Source: Forficula auricularia (Eukaryota > Arthropoda > Insecta > Dermaptera > Forficulidae). Taken from it: DNA of 64,000 nucleotides. The position numbers and the translations under genes are program-made. Below are positions 11,281-22,340 of this stretch, one piece after another; the first letter of the stretch is position 1; every line of letters starts with the position of its first letter. Under the pieces are notes generated by a model. That model was given only the letters and a program-made list of their open reading frames with translations. It searched no databases and was not told where the DNA came from. The DNA lies in NCBI GenBank assembly GCA_024734495.1, contig JALMQS010000073.1, positions 3,050,921-3,114,920 on the forward strand, read 5' to 3'.

Positions 11281-11389
11281 AATAAAATTTATAATTCCAG
11301 CAGAAAACACGCCTTTTTATTGTCTCCTTCAACACTATGAAGTTATTACTCTATTTTATTTTTTATTCTATACTTTGAGTATCCGATTT

Positions 11390-11672
11390 CTTCTTCTTCG
11401 AGTGCCATACCCGAAACGGGTGTCGGCTCCTCTCCACATATACCTGTGCTGAGTGTGTTTAGTTGTTTTACACAGATATACGGACCTACTTTTTTAACGC
11501 CGGTTCCGAACGGCTAATTTGGAGAGGTTACTAGGCAATTATATTCTTGGTAGGTTGCCATTACTTTCCAAGAGGAGGCGACTGCAAATATCTATCTGCC
11601 GAGACTCGGTCTCGAACCAGCGATCTTCGAGTCAGCGAGCCAACACTCTAACCACTGAGCCAATCAGTCGCC
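11390..11672 (-). mobile_element. tRNA-derived SINE (minus strand)
   Basis: The 5' head on the minus strand has a box A-like TTGGCTCAGTGG and a box B GGTTCGAGACC about 36 nt further on, the internal Pol III promoter of a tRNA-derived SINE. The body continues for about 200 bp and ends in a GAA-rich tail. TATCCGATTT and TATCTGATTT flank it (11380-11389, 11673-11682), a 10-bp target duplication with one change. Confidence 0.75.
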
Positions 11673-11682
11673 TATCTGATTT

Positions 11683-12657
11683 ACGTGTGTATTAAATTTG
11701 AATAATTTCTATAGAGTAGTTTAAGCGTTTTAATATAGAAAATAAGGATATTGTACTAGGCTACCGAACCCTCGATAAGCGGCGTGTCGGGCTCGCACTT
11801 GGCTAGCTTCTTTAAATACCCAACCGATTTCTATTAATAAATAAATATTTAATTATTTTTTCGAAATCCCCTTTCTCTATGATTATAATAAATTATTATT
11901 ATCTAACTTATCTTTGTGTATAATTATATAAAAATGTATCGGTAGCAGACAGAGTGTGTAGGCGCAACATTTCGATTAGATAATATCGAATTCTTTTTGT
12001 CTTCTATAGACAACGAATATATGATTATTATTATTATTATTAATGATCGAGAGAAAAGAAAAAAGCTTTTTCAACAACTTTTTTGTATTGAAAAAGAAAT
12101 TGCTACGTAACGTAACACTCTCTCTAAAGAATATTATTAATTCATTAGCCTATATCTGTGAGGGGGAATCCCCCTCCCCCCTTCACCCTTCCGAATCGAT
12201 ACACATTCAAAAAAGATAAAAAAAAAAAAACTGAAATTCAGGCCATGCTTTGTTTTCTTAAACTCTCTCAACAAATACTACTACTACTAGTACTACAATT
12301 AATCATTTTTTTATCTGTGAAACACAACTCAGATCAATCGATTCTCAATTGATCATTAATCATCGTCCATGAATCAACCACAACGAGAGGCTCGGGGAAA
12401 AAGTATTCAAAATAGCCACAACTAAGTACCTAAGTACCTATTTGATAAGTACTTACTTTGCTTATTTCTATTCTAAAATATTACTTTTTAAATTATACAA
12501 CAATTAATTTTTAAATTTAATTAAATATAAATAACTGGAATTTAATTATTAAATATTATTATTGAAGATAAATTAAAAAAAATAATTATTACCAAATAAT
12601 TTTAATTATTTCACAATAAAGAATAAACATTTTTATGTTTAATTAAATTAAATTTTT
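11683..12657. other. AT-rich stretch with short microsatellites
   Basis: No gene was recognised. An ATT repeat lies at about 12022-12042 and a CTA repeat near 12279-12295. Around 12160-12190 there is a C-rich patch. The open frame beginning at 12158 starts in this low-complexity sequence and is not credible. Confidence 0.4.
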
Positions 12658-12831
12658 GGGGGGGGTCAGATAGGCTAGTCGGTAGCATGACAGCGAGCTA
12701 ACCAGGGGACCCGGGTTCGAATCCGACTCGAGGCATCCAGCTAAAATCTGACCCCGTGGGTAGAGACAAATTTTAAAAAAAAATATAGCTTGTATCGTAA
12801 TTAGGCTTATGGCTAGAAGGGCCGAAAAGCC

Positions 12832-12858
<27 letters not shown>
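12658..12858 (+). mobile_element. tRNA-derived SINE with poly(A) tail
   Basis: The head contains a box A-like AGGCTAGTCGGTAG and a box B GGTTCGAATCC (12715-12725). The body has AATCTGACCCCGTGGG and GGGCCGAAAAGCC, followed by an A-tail of about 27 bases. The direct repeat AATTAAATTTTT flanks it, and its right copy merges with the T-run that opens the adjacent family A element. It uses a different tRNA head from the minus-strand SINE at 11390-11672. Confidence 0.8.
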
Positions 12859-12862
<4 letters not shown>

Positions 12863-12865
12863 AAA

Positions 12866-14267
12866 TTTTTTAATCGACTTCAAAAAAGGAGGAGGTTCTC
12901 AATTCGATGAATTTTTTTTTCTTGTGTCTATGTTACATGATATCTTCGCCATTGTTAGCCGATATCGATGATTCTTTTTATATTGGAACGAGGGTACCTT
13001 AGGGGGTCCCATTTAATTTAGTCAAGTTCTGATGATATAATCGACGACGAATTAACGTAAATTTCAAATTCTTATGAGCAAATAATCGAAATTATAATAA
13101 ATAAAATCTTTTATAAAAAAATCTTAAAACGTTCATTTAAAACCCGAAAACGTTTCTAGAGAATTTCTATATTTATGAATTTAATTTTATTATCATTTTC
13201 TGATTCATTCGCCAGACGCTTTCTCTTACGAGATGCATGCAAGGTATTATATATTAAGTCACTCTTAATTAATAACATCACTAAAAAGAGAAAAATAAAA
13301 ATAATTTTTATAAAAAAAAATAAAACCGACTTCAAAAAAAATAAATGCAACAAATAAAATAATAAGAACTCAAAATTAAAATATAAAATATACTAAAAGG
13401 TATAAAATAATTATTTAATTTAGTTACAACTAAACGACGAAATATTAACATGAAATTACTTTTTGAAGTCGGTGCCAAACAAACTATATAAGCGAGCGTA
13501 CCCACCAATCGTAATAAGTAAAATCCGTCAAGTTTGATTCATAAAATGCATATGTTTGGCACCGACTTCAAAAAGTGATTTCATGTAAATATTTCGTCGT
13601 TTAGTTGTAACTAACTGAAATAATTATTTTATACCTTTTAGTGTATTTTATATTTTATTTTTGAGTTCTTATTATTTTATTTGTTGGATTTAATTTTTTT
13701 GAAGTCAGTTTTATTTTTTTATTTTTTTTTTAAATTATTTTTATTTTTCTCTTTTTAGTGATGTTATTAATAGTGACTTAAGATAATACCTTGCATGCAC
13801 CTCGTAAGAGAAAGCGTCAGGCGAATGAATCAGAAAATGATAATAAAATTCAATTCATAAATATAGAAATTCTATCGAAACGTTTGCGGGTTTTAACTGA
13901 ACGTTTTAAGATTGATTTTTTTTATAAAAGATTTTATTTATTATAATTTCGATTATTTGAACATAAGAATTTTAATTTACGTTAATTCGTCGTCGATTAT
14001 ATCCTCAGAACTTGACCAAATTAATATGATACCACCCCTAAGGTACCCTCTTTCCAATATAAAAAGAATAATCGAAATCGGTTCATAAACAAAGAATATG
14101 CTTTAACAAACATAGCAAAAAAGGTCCAATACCAATGAAAAAAACGGGACCAATCGGAAACTAGACTGAACCCAATGCAAAAAAATCGGCTCACAATTGG
14201 CGAAGATATCAGGTAACATAGACACAAAAAAAATGAACCTCCTCCTTTTTTGAAGTCGGTTAAAAAA
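12866..14267. mobile_element. Family A element, full length
   Basis: Terminal inverted repeats read TTTTTTAAYCGACTTCAAAA followed by AAGGAGGAGGTTC from both ends. The interior is largely self-complementary too: blocks ACCGACTTCAAAAA, TACTAAAAGGTATAAAATAA, ACTAAACGACGAAAT and GTCGGTGCCAAAC reappear inverted around a centre near 13525. The whole 1.4 kb can thus fold back. No transposase frame was found. The terminal box is one I associate with repeats widespread in insects, but I cannot name the family with certainty. Confidence 0.7.
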
Positions 14268-14789
14268 TTAATTGCTCAGGATTGGAAGTGAAGGCAGTCC
14301 AGAAATAAATAAGAGACTCTTCTATACTGATGATGGAGAGTTTAAAAATGTCTAGCTACGTATTTACGTTTTATTTTCTTTGAAAATTTTTAATAAAGGT
14401 CGGGCTGATATTTAACTACAAGCAAATTTTAATTTCAAAACTGGTATCAATTTTTTATTTAATCTGATTATCCTTAATGTGTTTGTGTGTATAATAATAA
14501 TAATAATAATAATTCCTTAATTAATTACTGACATTTGAGAGAAAACATTATAATTAATCGCCTGAATTAATTTGAAACTGACTGTACAAATTAATTAAAT
14601 TACCTAATAATTAATTTAAATTTTTTTTCTATTATTGTCTAACAATTATTTGGATTATTAGGCTCATTAGATTAAATGATTAATTACCCTTAAAGACTGT
14701 TGCGTTTTAACCACACCTTTCCAATTTTCATTTGGATTTTTTTTTATTTATTTAAATGTTAAGTTCAATATCCATTTTTAGAGAATACA
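14268..14789. other. No recognised feature
   Basis: AT-rich unique-looking sequence with a TAA microsatellite at about 14488-14512. No coding or repeat signal was identified. Confidence 0.4.
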
Positions 14790-14847
14790 TTTTTTGCAAA
14801 AAACATAGTTTTTATTAGAACAATGATTTCTTTCTGATATTCTAAAT

Positions 14848-16290
14848 CAGTGTTCAGCAAACTTTTTCTGTTCAAGGTACACCTACCAAAATCAAGAAAT
14901 TTTAGAGGTAGACCAAAAAAATAAATCAATGTTTATGGAATATTTATTTATTATCTATCTACTCTTATTAAACGAGCAATTCTTGTATATATATATAGAA
15001 TCGGTTTCTCGAAAACGGCTCTAAGGATTGTATGAAATTGACGGGTTAGAGGGTTTTTGGGTTGACATTTCGATCTGTCACGGCCTCATCTTCGGCTAAG
15101 TTGTTTTTGATGGGTTTTTTTGTTAATTGAAATAATTATTCACATGCTGGTTGTTTAAATAAAAATTTATAATTATATTTTTTTCCATTTTCTTTAGATA
15201 AAATTAATTTTTTTTTATTTGTAAATTCCACTAATAGTTCATTACCGACTAAATAGTGTTATATATTAGAATTTGCCAATTATTTTAAATTAAGAAACAT
15301 TAAATATATTGATAATTATTATCCCCCCTTCACCACTAAAAAATTAAATATTAAATTTGCTTTTCTTTGCGCACAGAAGAAGAAATTAATCACATCTTAT
15401 TTGATTTATATTTTATATATTATTTGTTTATTTTATTAATCAATTTCCCACTTTTTTATAATTTTTAAAATTTAATACACGCATGCCCGAGTTTCTCATG
15501 GCAATACTGGAAGGAGCAGCCTGTCATACAAACAACACCTGATTGATCTCTTCTAAATATTTGGAGCCTTATATCGATTATCGATCCCAAGTTAAAAAAA
15601 AATGATATAATATAATTCTTCTCCTCACACGATCCCACTTATTTAAATAAATCTACATATTTCCAAACAAAAAAATCACAATGCTGTAGATTATAGAAAA
15701 AAATACTCCCAGATTCATATCTAGAGCCTCATTTCTGTAGCTGTGTCAGGACGAAAATGAGGCGAAACTTTAAGAGAGTATGTATTTTCGGGAGTTTACA
15801 GGTATACATTTGGAGTGTGGTTTTTTAAGAGGAATAAAATTTTTGGACCGAGACGCAGCCCGCCAGGGCACTAAGTTCGGAGGGCCGAGATTCGAGGGCG
15901 TGCCGAAGGCACGCACGAAAAGCTCGTTACAAATAGTGTTATATATTAGAATTTGCCAATTTAATTAATTAAAGGTATTTTTCTACAATAAAATTTATTA
16001 GAATATCAATTTCATTGTCTTAAAAAATCCGACAATTTGAAGGATCGTGTCTCCTTCTTCAGGTATTTAAAAGGATATAACATGAAAAGATGTTTAATGA
16101 GAAATGTGAGCCTGCTTAAACTGAGCACAGGAGATCAAAATTTGGAGCAATAGTTGATAAGGCTGCTCTCATAACTCTCAGGTATATGTGTGAGTGCATT
16201 ATTTTCACAAAATTTGACATATTTCGGCGGTACACCAACTAATGACCACGGTACACCAGTGTGCCGCGGCACCCACTTTGAGTAACACAG
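14848..16290. mobile_element. hAT-type element, invaded by a Helitron-like segment
   Basis: It is bounded by a perfect 8-bp target duplication TTCTAAAT (14840-14847, 16291-16298), the length used by hAT transposases. The ends are CAGTGTTCAGCAAAC at the left and, reversed, CTGTGTTACTCAAAG at the right. The right part holds GTGTGCCGCGGCACCCAC, typical of hAT MITE ends. The interior 14962-15935 is a later insertion. No hAT transposase is visible, so it is a non-autonomous relic. Confidence 0.75.
14962..15935 (+). mobile_element. Helitron-like element, variant with GGCACGC hairpin
   Basis: The 5' part begins CTACTCTTATTAAACGAGCA and carries the family block CACGGCCTCATCTTCGGCTA. The 3' part holds GGGCCGAGATTCGAGGGCGT and the hairpin GCGTGCCGAAGGCACGC (15898-15914) followed by ACGAAAAGCTCGT. 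The same hairpin module occurs reversed at 56553-56660, and its upstream part alone at 41696-41840. A 30-bp block containing AATAGTGTTATATATTAGAA occurs both inside (near 15253) and just after the hairpin (near 15936), so an internal duplication is involved. No protein is encoded. Confidence 0.45.
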
Positions 16291-16351
16291 TTCTAAATGT
16301 AAAACAGGAAATGTTTAAGAATTTGTAATCAAAAAATTTCCAATCAAACCA

Positions 16352-16676
16352 GGGATGTCATTTTTTTTTTTTTTTTTTTTTTTTAATGCAATCGAATGCA
16401 AGAAGGGGTGCACCAGTAAAGATGTAGCCCCTATGGATCTCGAAAGACCCTTGCATTACCGAAGAGAAGGGAGAAGTTGATTAAGTGAGAGGGTGTAGAC
16501 GTAGGTGTCTATGCACCCTGGTTTTGAAGGTTTGAAGATCATAGGTGCTGGGAAAGATAGAGGCTGGGAGAGAGTTCCAGTTCCTTGAAGACATGGGGAT
16601 ATATGTGTTCGCGAATGAAGTGGTCCGGCACTTTTCCAATTTGACCGCGAAAGAGTGTTGGGAGTAATGGTGCGGG
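16352..16676 (-). pseudogene. LINE reverse-transcriptase C-terminus with 3' UTR and poly(A)
   Basis: The minus-strand frame ends with KLEKCRTTSFANTYIPMSS, RNWNSLPASIFPSTYDLQ and TFKTRVHRHLRLHPLT. The order CRT...F...R.WNSLP...F...YDL..FK is the conserved extreme C-terminus of several non-LTR retrotransposon families. A T-run at 16361-16384 is the poly(A) tail seen from the other strand. It is 5'-truncated to about 320 bp and sits inside direct repeat E. Confidence 0.75.
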
Positions 16677-17150
16677 AACGCCATTCACTCACTGGTTTTG
16701 AGTTTTTTTTTATTTTTGATTTAAGGTTTAAAAATGGAAGCTAGATAAGTGAAAATAAATAAAATTGGAGCCAGAAACCCTTAAAATGCATAATTTGGAA
16801 CATATACTAGTTCCAATTATTTCCGGGGAAGACCCTCGGAACCTCCAGGTCAGGGAATTTTAGCGTTCCCGCAATGCTAAATTTGCGATGGCACTATTGA
16901 ATCAAATCCATTTATTAAAATCTAAAAGTTTAAATATAATAGTAAGGTATTTCAAATAGAAAATTAAAAATAATTATTACGAAATAATTATTCAATAATA
17001 AGCAATTAATTAAATTTAAATACAATAATTAATTTAAATCCGTATTTTCCACTATTTTGATTTAACAATTAATAGACCTGAAATTGTTTTTTCCCAATGA
17101 GTTTTTCTTTGTTGCTAATTTCCCTCCTAGCAGTACCATATAATACACTA

Positions 17151-17790
17151 TTCATTTTATTAGAGAATATATTTTTGTAAAAAAAAAAAAATACTTTTTA
17201 TTAGAAAAATGATTTCTTACTGATATTATTCTAAAAGTAAAACCGGAAATGTTTAGGAATTTGTGGTAAAAAAATTTACAATCAAACCAGGGGTTTAATA
17301 GTGCGGAAACGCCATTCCCGATTGAGTTTTTTTATTTTTGATTTTGGGGTTAAAAAAGGAAACTGGATAAGTGAAAATAAATAAAATTGGAGCCAGAAAC
17401 CCTTAAAATGCATAAATTTGAACATATACTAATTCCAAGTATTTCCCGGGAAGACCCTCGGAACCTCCAGGTCACCCGGAATTTTAGCGTTCACGCAGTG
17501 CTAAATTTGCGATTATACTATTGAATCAAATCAATTAATTAAAATAAATTAAAAAAAATCTAAAATTTTCAATATAATAATAAGGTATTTCAAATAGAAA
17601 ATTAAAAATAATTATTACGAAATAATTATTCAATAATAAGCAATTAATTAAATTTAAATACAATAATTAATTTAAATCCGTATTTTCCGTTATTTTGATT
17701 TAACAATTAATAGACCTGATATTTTTTTCTAATCAGTTTTTCTTTGTTGTTAATTTCCCTCCTTAAACAGAATAATATAGTACATTATTT
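17151..17790 (+). repeat. Direct repeat E, copy 2
   Basis: This is an uninterrupted copy of the sequence that contains the hAT and LINE insertions in copy 1. It shows both pre-insertion sites: ATTATTCTAAAAGTAAAAC for the hAT element and CCAGGGGTTTAATAGTGCGG for the LINE. No coding capacity. Confidence 0.65.
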
Positions 17791-18164
17791 GTTGTCAAGT
17801 GTGGTAAAGTGCAAATTTAACTTGTTTTTAGTTTTAATCGATGTTAAAATCGAATTGTAAGGGACATTAGTAGTCGGGGCGTGAGGCGCTTCAAGTGAGT
17901 CTGTCCGTCTGTCACTTGGTTGGTGTTGTTAGCATTTGTAATCAGGCCATTTGAACAACAGAACACCACTCGGCAAAAACCACTTGGCAACGCCATTAAA
18001 CAAAAACAAAAAACAAAAACAAAAACAACTTTATTAAATCTATAGGTAATAGAGTGATAATAAAGAGAAGAATCGTGGCAGGGCTGTACTGGGGAGTATA
18101 CGGCGTATACCCTGTGGTTTGATCTGAGTAAATAGCGTATACCCTGAGCTAGGAAGTAGGTACG
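17791..18164. other. Unique sequence without recognised gene
   Basis: Moderately GC-richer than the surroundings (17880-18000), with a short CAAAAA repeat at 17999-18027. I found no repeat match within the window and no credible exon. Confidence 0.35.
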
Positions 18165-18231
18165 TGTCATTTATTATTGAAGGAGACAATAAAGAGTGTG
18201 TCTTCTGCTGGAATTATAGATTTTATTTATT

Positions 18232-18282
18232 TATAACGAGACTATAGTTTCGAGGGCTTTGCCCTCTTCATCAGTCTATTAC
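18232..18282 (-). ncRNA. Hammerhead-like ribozyme, intact core
   Basis: Minus strand: UAAUAGA, CUGAUGA, extra A, GAGGGC/GCCCUC stem II with AAA loop, GAAA, CUAUAG and UC, then UCGUUAUA closing stem I. This is the best-preserved motif of its subfamily in the window. Confidence 0.7.
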
Positions 18283-18338
18283 AATAGATTCACAGGAATT
18301 AAATTATGAATTCATAAATTAATTCCTGTGAATCCATT

Positions 18339-18390
18339 GTAATAGACTGATGAAGAGGGCAAAGCCCTCGAAAACTATAGTCTCGTTATA
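18339..18390 (+). ncRNA. Hammerhead-like ribozyme, one-base insertion
   Basis: The motif is identical to its partner on the minus strand except that GAAA reads GAAAA before CUAUAG. The extra A falls in the catalytic core and probably impairs cleavage. Confidence 0.55.
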
Positions 18391-18654
18391 AATAAATAAA
18401 ATTTATAATTCCAGCACAAGACACACTCTTTTATTGTCTCCTTCAATATATAAAAATTCTACTACTCTCGGCACAAAAACTTTCAATTTAATGCCATTTA
18501 TTAAATAGCTCCTTCCCGGTTTAACCATAACCAAGTTAAAAGATGGTTAGATCATTTTTTGTTGTTTTCGAAAATGCTTAATAAAGTTAGTTTTCTCAAA
18601 ATCTTTTTCAGCCGTTTTCGAGAAAGACGAAAAATAAATATAAAAGTATACAAT

Positions 18655-18905
18655 ATACAAGGTGATTTTTTTTTATCACGAGACAGTCTTATAACTCAGA
18701 ATCAGTGCATTATATGAAAAAAAAGTCGCAAAAAAAAACTTGTCGACCCAGAACAAGCTTTCTAGGGTTTTTCATAAAAAATTCTATTTTTCTATATACG
18801 TATTCTGAATCTCAAAAAAAAATGAACAACTTTTATTAAAATTATTTTTATACGACATGAAATAAACAAAATATTAAATCATTTAGATCTCATAAAAAAA
18901 CTTTA
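18655..18905. repeat. Family D repeat, left half
   Basis: It starts AAGGTGATTTTTTTTTATC, continues GAGACAGTCTTATAACTCA and CAGTGCATTATAT, and runs to the ACATGAAATAAACAAAATATT block. This equals the left half of the element at 57682-58842, diverged. Confidence 0.6.
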
Positions 18906-18969
18906 TTTGAAAACACATCTGTTTTGTTATGATTTAGACACCTGTTAATTAAAAACAAACAAAAAATTC

Positions 18970-19006
<37 letters not shown>

Positions 19007-19224
19007 ATTTTATTAAATGTAATTATTTTACATTAATTAATGTATACCTTGTATTTTAGCTTCGATTTCTCCACCATCGAGTGTCCTTATTAATCTTTAG
19101 TCCTTGTTTTTAATAAGAGGAAAATCTAATTAGATAAAAAACCTCTTTTCCTATAATTATTTCAATTCCATTATTCCCCAATCAAATCGATTGGTATCTC
19201 TCCCTCTCTCTCAAAAATTCCAAA

Positions 19225-19275
<51 letters not shown>

Positions 19276-19573
19276 ATATTTGCTATAACCTATTAGTGAG
19301 TTTTAAAATTAAAAAACCAATTAAAAATAAAAGATAATTGAAAAAAATGTAAAAAAAAACTTTTTTATTGAGATTTTCATCTATCAATAATTACTTAAAT
19401 TAAGAAAAGATCAATTAAGATTAAATTTGTCGAGGTCCAGACCTAGCCAGATCGTTTTCTCATCCTCAAAACTTGTTAATAGATTGGTTTCATCAAAATC
19501 AGTAGAGCCGTTTTCAAAAATAGAACTAAGATACAAACAAATGAACAATTTTTGCTCGTTTAATAAGAGTAGA
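18906..19573 (-). mobile_element. Helitron-like element (minus strand)
   Basis: The 5' end on the minus strand (TCTACTCTTATTAAACGAGC) lies at 19573. The interior contains the GATTTTCATCTATCAATAAT block, an AT array of about 44 bp (19231-19274) and the 210-bp module (18990-19200) with the box GGACACTCGATGGTGGAGAA. A T-run occupies about 18968-19002. The 3' hairpin end is not seen at the left, where family D abuts. Confidence 0.45.
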
Positions 19574-19639
19574 CAGATAGATAAACGTCTATAGGGTGTG
19601 CTTATATAGTATTTAAGTGATTCCACCTGTTAATCTTGT

Positions 19640-20340
19640 AATTGTCTTTTAAAAAGTGAATGAGGGGGCGTAGGGGGGAGAGTTGATTAGAGTTTTTCCC
19701 AATTGAATCCTGGCTAATTGCCTTTTGGCTCAGACCCATCCATACCATCCATGGCTGATCCCGTTAAACTGGACCGAGAGCGTGAGATGAGCTCAGCTTC
19801 AGCTCTTCTTCATCTCGTGGTTAGTACTACTACTACTACTACTACTACTGCTGCTGCTGCTCAAGCTGATGATGATGATGAGGATCTGTCCGTCCGTCCG
19901 CTAGTCTAAAACAACTCTCTCCTTCTTTTACTTTGGCAATTAATCACGCACGTTTAGCGATGCACAGTTAGTGGTAGAAACGTGCTGGAATGTCTGTCTG
20001 TCGGGGTGCCGTCCGTCCGTCGGTCCAAACATTAACCAGAAAAAAAACGAAAAAAATAATAATAATTTCAGAACAGAATATATGAGGCGTCTTGAAGCGA
20101 AATTCGCCTCTCTCTTTCTCTCTTTTTCGAGAAGAAGAAGAAGAAGAAAGGCAGGTTACTCTGCTACTACTTGTCTCTGTCCCTAATCGGAACCCATAAA
20201 ATATCTATGGTAGAACCCACACTTGTTCAAAAATCTTTAAATTATCAACTGGTTGGTGTGCACACTTACTACACGATTTTCCATATCAACCAACTACTAA
20301 TTTGAACTCATCTTACTAATTTTCTATTTTATTTTCTCAC
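19640..20340. other. Unique, GC-richer segment with trinucleotide runs
   Basis: Runs of TAC, TGC and GAT lie at 19826-19882. Before them is an open stretch from ATG at 19751 reading MADPVKLDREREMSSASALL, which is not low-complexity. CCGTCCGTCCGTC-type repeats follow near 19890-20025, and a GAA run lies near 20132-20150. No repeat match was found within the window. It could be a 5' UTR or first-exon region of an unrecognised gene, but no splice structure decides this. Confidence 0.25.
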
Positions 20341-20473
20341 GAGGGGTGATCCGCTATTGGAAGAAGGTGTACACCTCTTTTGAAGTATTTTGGAAGTACT
20401 TGGAAATATTTGAAAGCACTTGGGAATATTTGAAGTACTTGGAAATATTTGGAAGTACAAGTTCACATATATA

Positions 20474-21320
20474 TCTACTCTTATTAAACGAGCAAAAATT
20501 GTTTATTTGTTTGTATCTTAGTTCTATTTTGAAAACGGCTCTACCGATTTGATGTTGAAACAAATTCTATTAACAAGTTTTGAGGATGAGAAAACGATCT
20601 GGCTAGGTCTGGACCTCGACAAATTTCATCTTAATTGATCTTTTCTTAATTAAAGTAATTATTGATAGATGAAAATCTCAATAAAAATGTTTGTTTACAT
20701 TTTTTTCAATTATCTTTTATTTTTAATTGGTTTTTTAATTTTAAAACCCACTAATAGGTTATAGCAAATATTAATATATTATTATTAAATGAATTTAACT
20801 TTAAAGGGGGAGGGGATGGGGCGAGAGGTTAACCAATCGACTTGATTGGGGAATAATGGAATTGAAATAATTATCGGAAAAGAGGGTTTTTTATCTAATT
20901 AGATTTTTCCTCTTATTAAAAACAAGGACTAAAGATGAATAAGGACACTCGATGGTGGAGAAGTAATCTCCGGAATCGAAGCAAAAATACAATGTATACA
21001 TTAATTAATGTAAAATAATTGGTTTAATAAAATTTAATAACTTTAAAGTACATCATAGATATTAGTTGAAATATTTTTACATTGCATATCAGAGGGTTCG
21101 TCCCCTTAGGAATCGAACCCAAGCGCTAACTAAGCTTGCCGGGCCAGTAGCCAAACCCTTAAGACAAATCTCTCTCTGACATGCCACAATATAAGTATTA
21201 TAGCTATAGATTAATATATTATATTAAAATTAGGAATTTTTTGGTGGCGAGGTGTGTGTTTTCGGGAGGGGGGGGGGGTTCAGGGGTTACCGTGCAAAGC
21301 TCGGTAGCTCCAGATACTAA
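20474..21320 (+). mobile_element. Helitron-like element, complete 847-bp copy
   Basis: It begins TCTACTCTTATTAAACGAGC and ends with a hairpin-capable ACCGTGCAAAGCTCGGT, then AGCTCCAGATACTAA. This gives TC at the 5' end and CTAA about 14 nt after a hairpin at the 3' end, matching Helitron rules. Inside are the block GATCTGGCTAGGTCTGGACC and one 210-bp module (20835-21035). A tRNA-like segment (21085-21185) lies before a G-run (21266-21279). No Rep/helicase is encoded. Confidence 0.55.
21085..21185 (-). repeat. tRNA-like SINE-head fragment
   Basis: On the minus strand a box B GGTTCGATTCC is preceded by TTTGGCTACTGGCCCGG, which resembles a degenerate box A. No body, tail or target duplication could be defined. 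Confidence 0.35.
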
Positions 21321-21977
21321 ATAATTATATTCGTTATATACATATATGTTTATTTGTATCAAGTAGATTTCTCTTCATGAGTTACCAAATATTTAACATT
21401 GGTGTTTTTCTAAATTTGTTGCATATTTAAACAACTAAATGATTTCTATTTTTAATAATTGTCTTTTTTTCTTTATTTACATACTCTTAATATTTACGGT
21501 CTTTTTGACTAATATTTAAAAACTGACTTTTTTTATTATATTACTAAATCTTGTGTAAATTATTATAACAGAAGAGAGTAAGATAGTTTTTTTTATTCTT
21601 TTCAAATAATTGTTTATAATAAATCAGTAGATTGTAGGTATATTTAATATTTACCTAACGAGGAGATAATAAGAAAAAGTAAAAAATGATAGGTAACTAA
21701 AAAACAATTAAATATGTAGGGGGGCGGGGTTTCGCCCCCATGGCTCATAGGGGCTAATAACACACGTATTTATTCTTTAAAATATATTTATTTACAAAAA
21801 GGGGATTATACATATTCGTGGCTAGGGGGTCATCGTGAAAACATTTTAAAATTAACATGTCATCTTAAGCACCGCTGGCTTTCAACTGGCTTCCAGCCGT
21901 TGTCAATTCACATTCACACATGCATATGAGTGGGGTGGGGGTGCACTGTCAGCCGACATGGACACAAGTTGTCCGGT
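21321..21977. other. AT-rich stretch without recognised gene
   Basis: No open frame or repeat match was recognised. GGGGCGGGGTTTCGCCCCC near 21720-21738 can form a short GC hairpin. The right end (21962-21972) holds ACAAGTTGTC, which recurs immediately after the solo LTR that follows. Confidence 0.35.
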
Positions 21978-22340
21978 TGGTTAGGGCGCTCGTGAGTGCT
22001 GAGTGCTGTGTGGTGCGTGGTCCGCGCCCCCCACCAAGTCGGTGGGGTCCCAACAATCTGGTGTGTGCAGGGGCGTTAGTTGCGTGCCCTCTTGGAAAGC
22101 CGGGATGGGCGCCATCCGCTTAATTGGCGGGGGAGGGGCTACTAGTTGGCGGTTGGCCCCTCCTTCCAATCGATCGATTGATGCGATCGATTCCATTCGA
22201 TGCTCAGCCGAGATCGAGTTGCTTCACTTATAGCATGACTGATATATTATCAGTCATGCAAAAATGTCGCAACGATCTGACTGAGTCATCTAGCGGCCGT
22301 GTCTAAAGGCTCGTCGCCAAAGCAACAGCGGGCCGCTACA
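21978..22340 (-). mobile_element. Solo LTR, same family as the TRIM at 29616-30386
   Basis: It matches the TRIM LTRs along its length: GGGCGCTCGTGAGTGCTGAG, CCACCAAGTCGGTGGGGTCC, GGGGCTACTAGTTGGCGG, the perfect hairpin around ACTGATATATTATCAGT, GACTGAGTCATCTAGCGG and the end GCGGGCCGCTACA. Strand follows the TRIM, whose primer site reads on minus. This copy is longer by some 30 bp near 22165-22195. ACACAAGTTGTC occurs on both sides but is separated from the left end by 5-6 bp, so the true target duplication is uncertain. Confidence 0.7.

Larger units (their letters stand above)
11045..11333. mobile_element. Head-to-head hammerhead element (copy 1)
   Basis: The arm ending TTTATAATTCCAGCAGAA ... 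TTATTGTCTCCTTCAA occurs twice in inverted orientation about a centre near 11205. A perfect 12-bp direct repeat ACTATGAAGTTA flanks the insert (11033-11044, 11334-11345). On the left, a 50-bp tail (AGTTTTTGTGCCCAGAGTAG) lies outside the arms; the same tail is found at the right end of the copy at 18177-18491. Each arm contains a hammerhead-like motif. Confidence 0.7.
14790..17150 (+). repeat. Direct repeat E, copy 1 (interrupted twice)
   Basis: This copy shares with copy 2 (17151-17790) the blocks AGAAYAATGATTTCTT, GGAAATGTTTAAGAATTTGT, AATCAAACCAGGG, AATTGGAGCCAGAAACCC, AAGACCCTCGGAACCTCCAG and GCAATTAATTAAATTTAAAT. It is interrupted by a hAT element (14848-16290) and by a LINE 3' end (about 16352-16676); copy 2 shows both positions uninterrupted. 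The two copies form a tandem direct repeat. Confidence 0.65.
18177..18491. mobile_element. Head-to-head hammerhead element (copy 2)
   Basis: It has the same build as the element at 11045-11333, in opposite orientation. Two inverted arms, each with a hammerhead-like motif, meet near 18310, and a one-sided tail (CTCGGCACAAAAACTTTCAA) lies at the right. The 12-bp direct repeat TGTCATTTATTA / TGCCATTTATTA flanks it (18165-18176, 18492-18503; one change). Non-coding. Confidence 0.7.

Noticed and set aside
19751..19909. Short protein with Thr/Ala/Asp runs
   Set aside because: Half of it is trinucleotide microsatellite; without splice or conservation evidence it is only noted as a unique segment.
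21920..22306. Overlapping open frames on both strands in GC-rich sequence
   Set aside because: They follow the solo LTR and recur in the other LTR copies at 29.6-31.0 kb with different stops.
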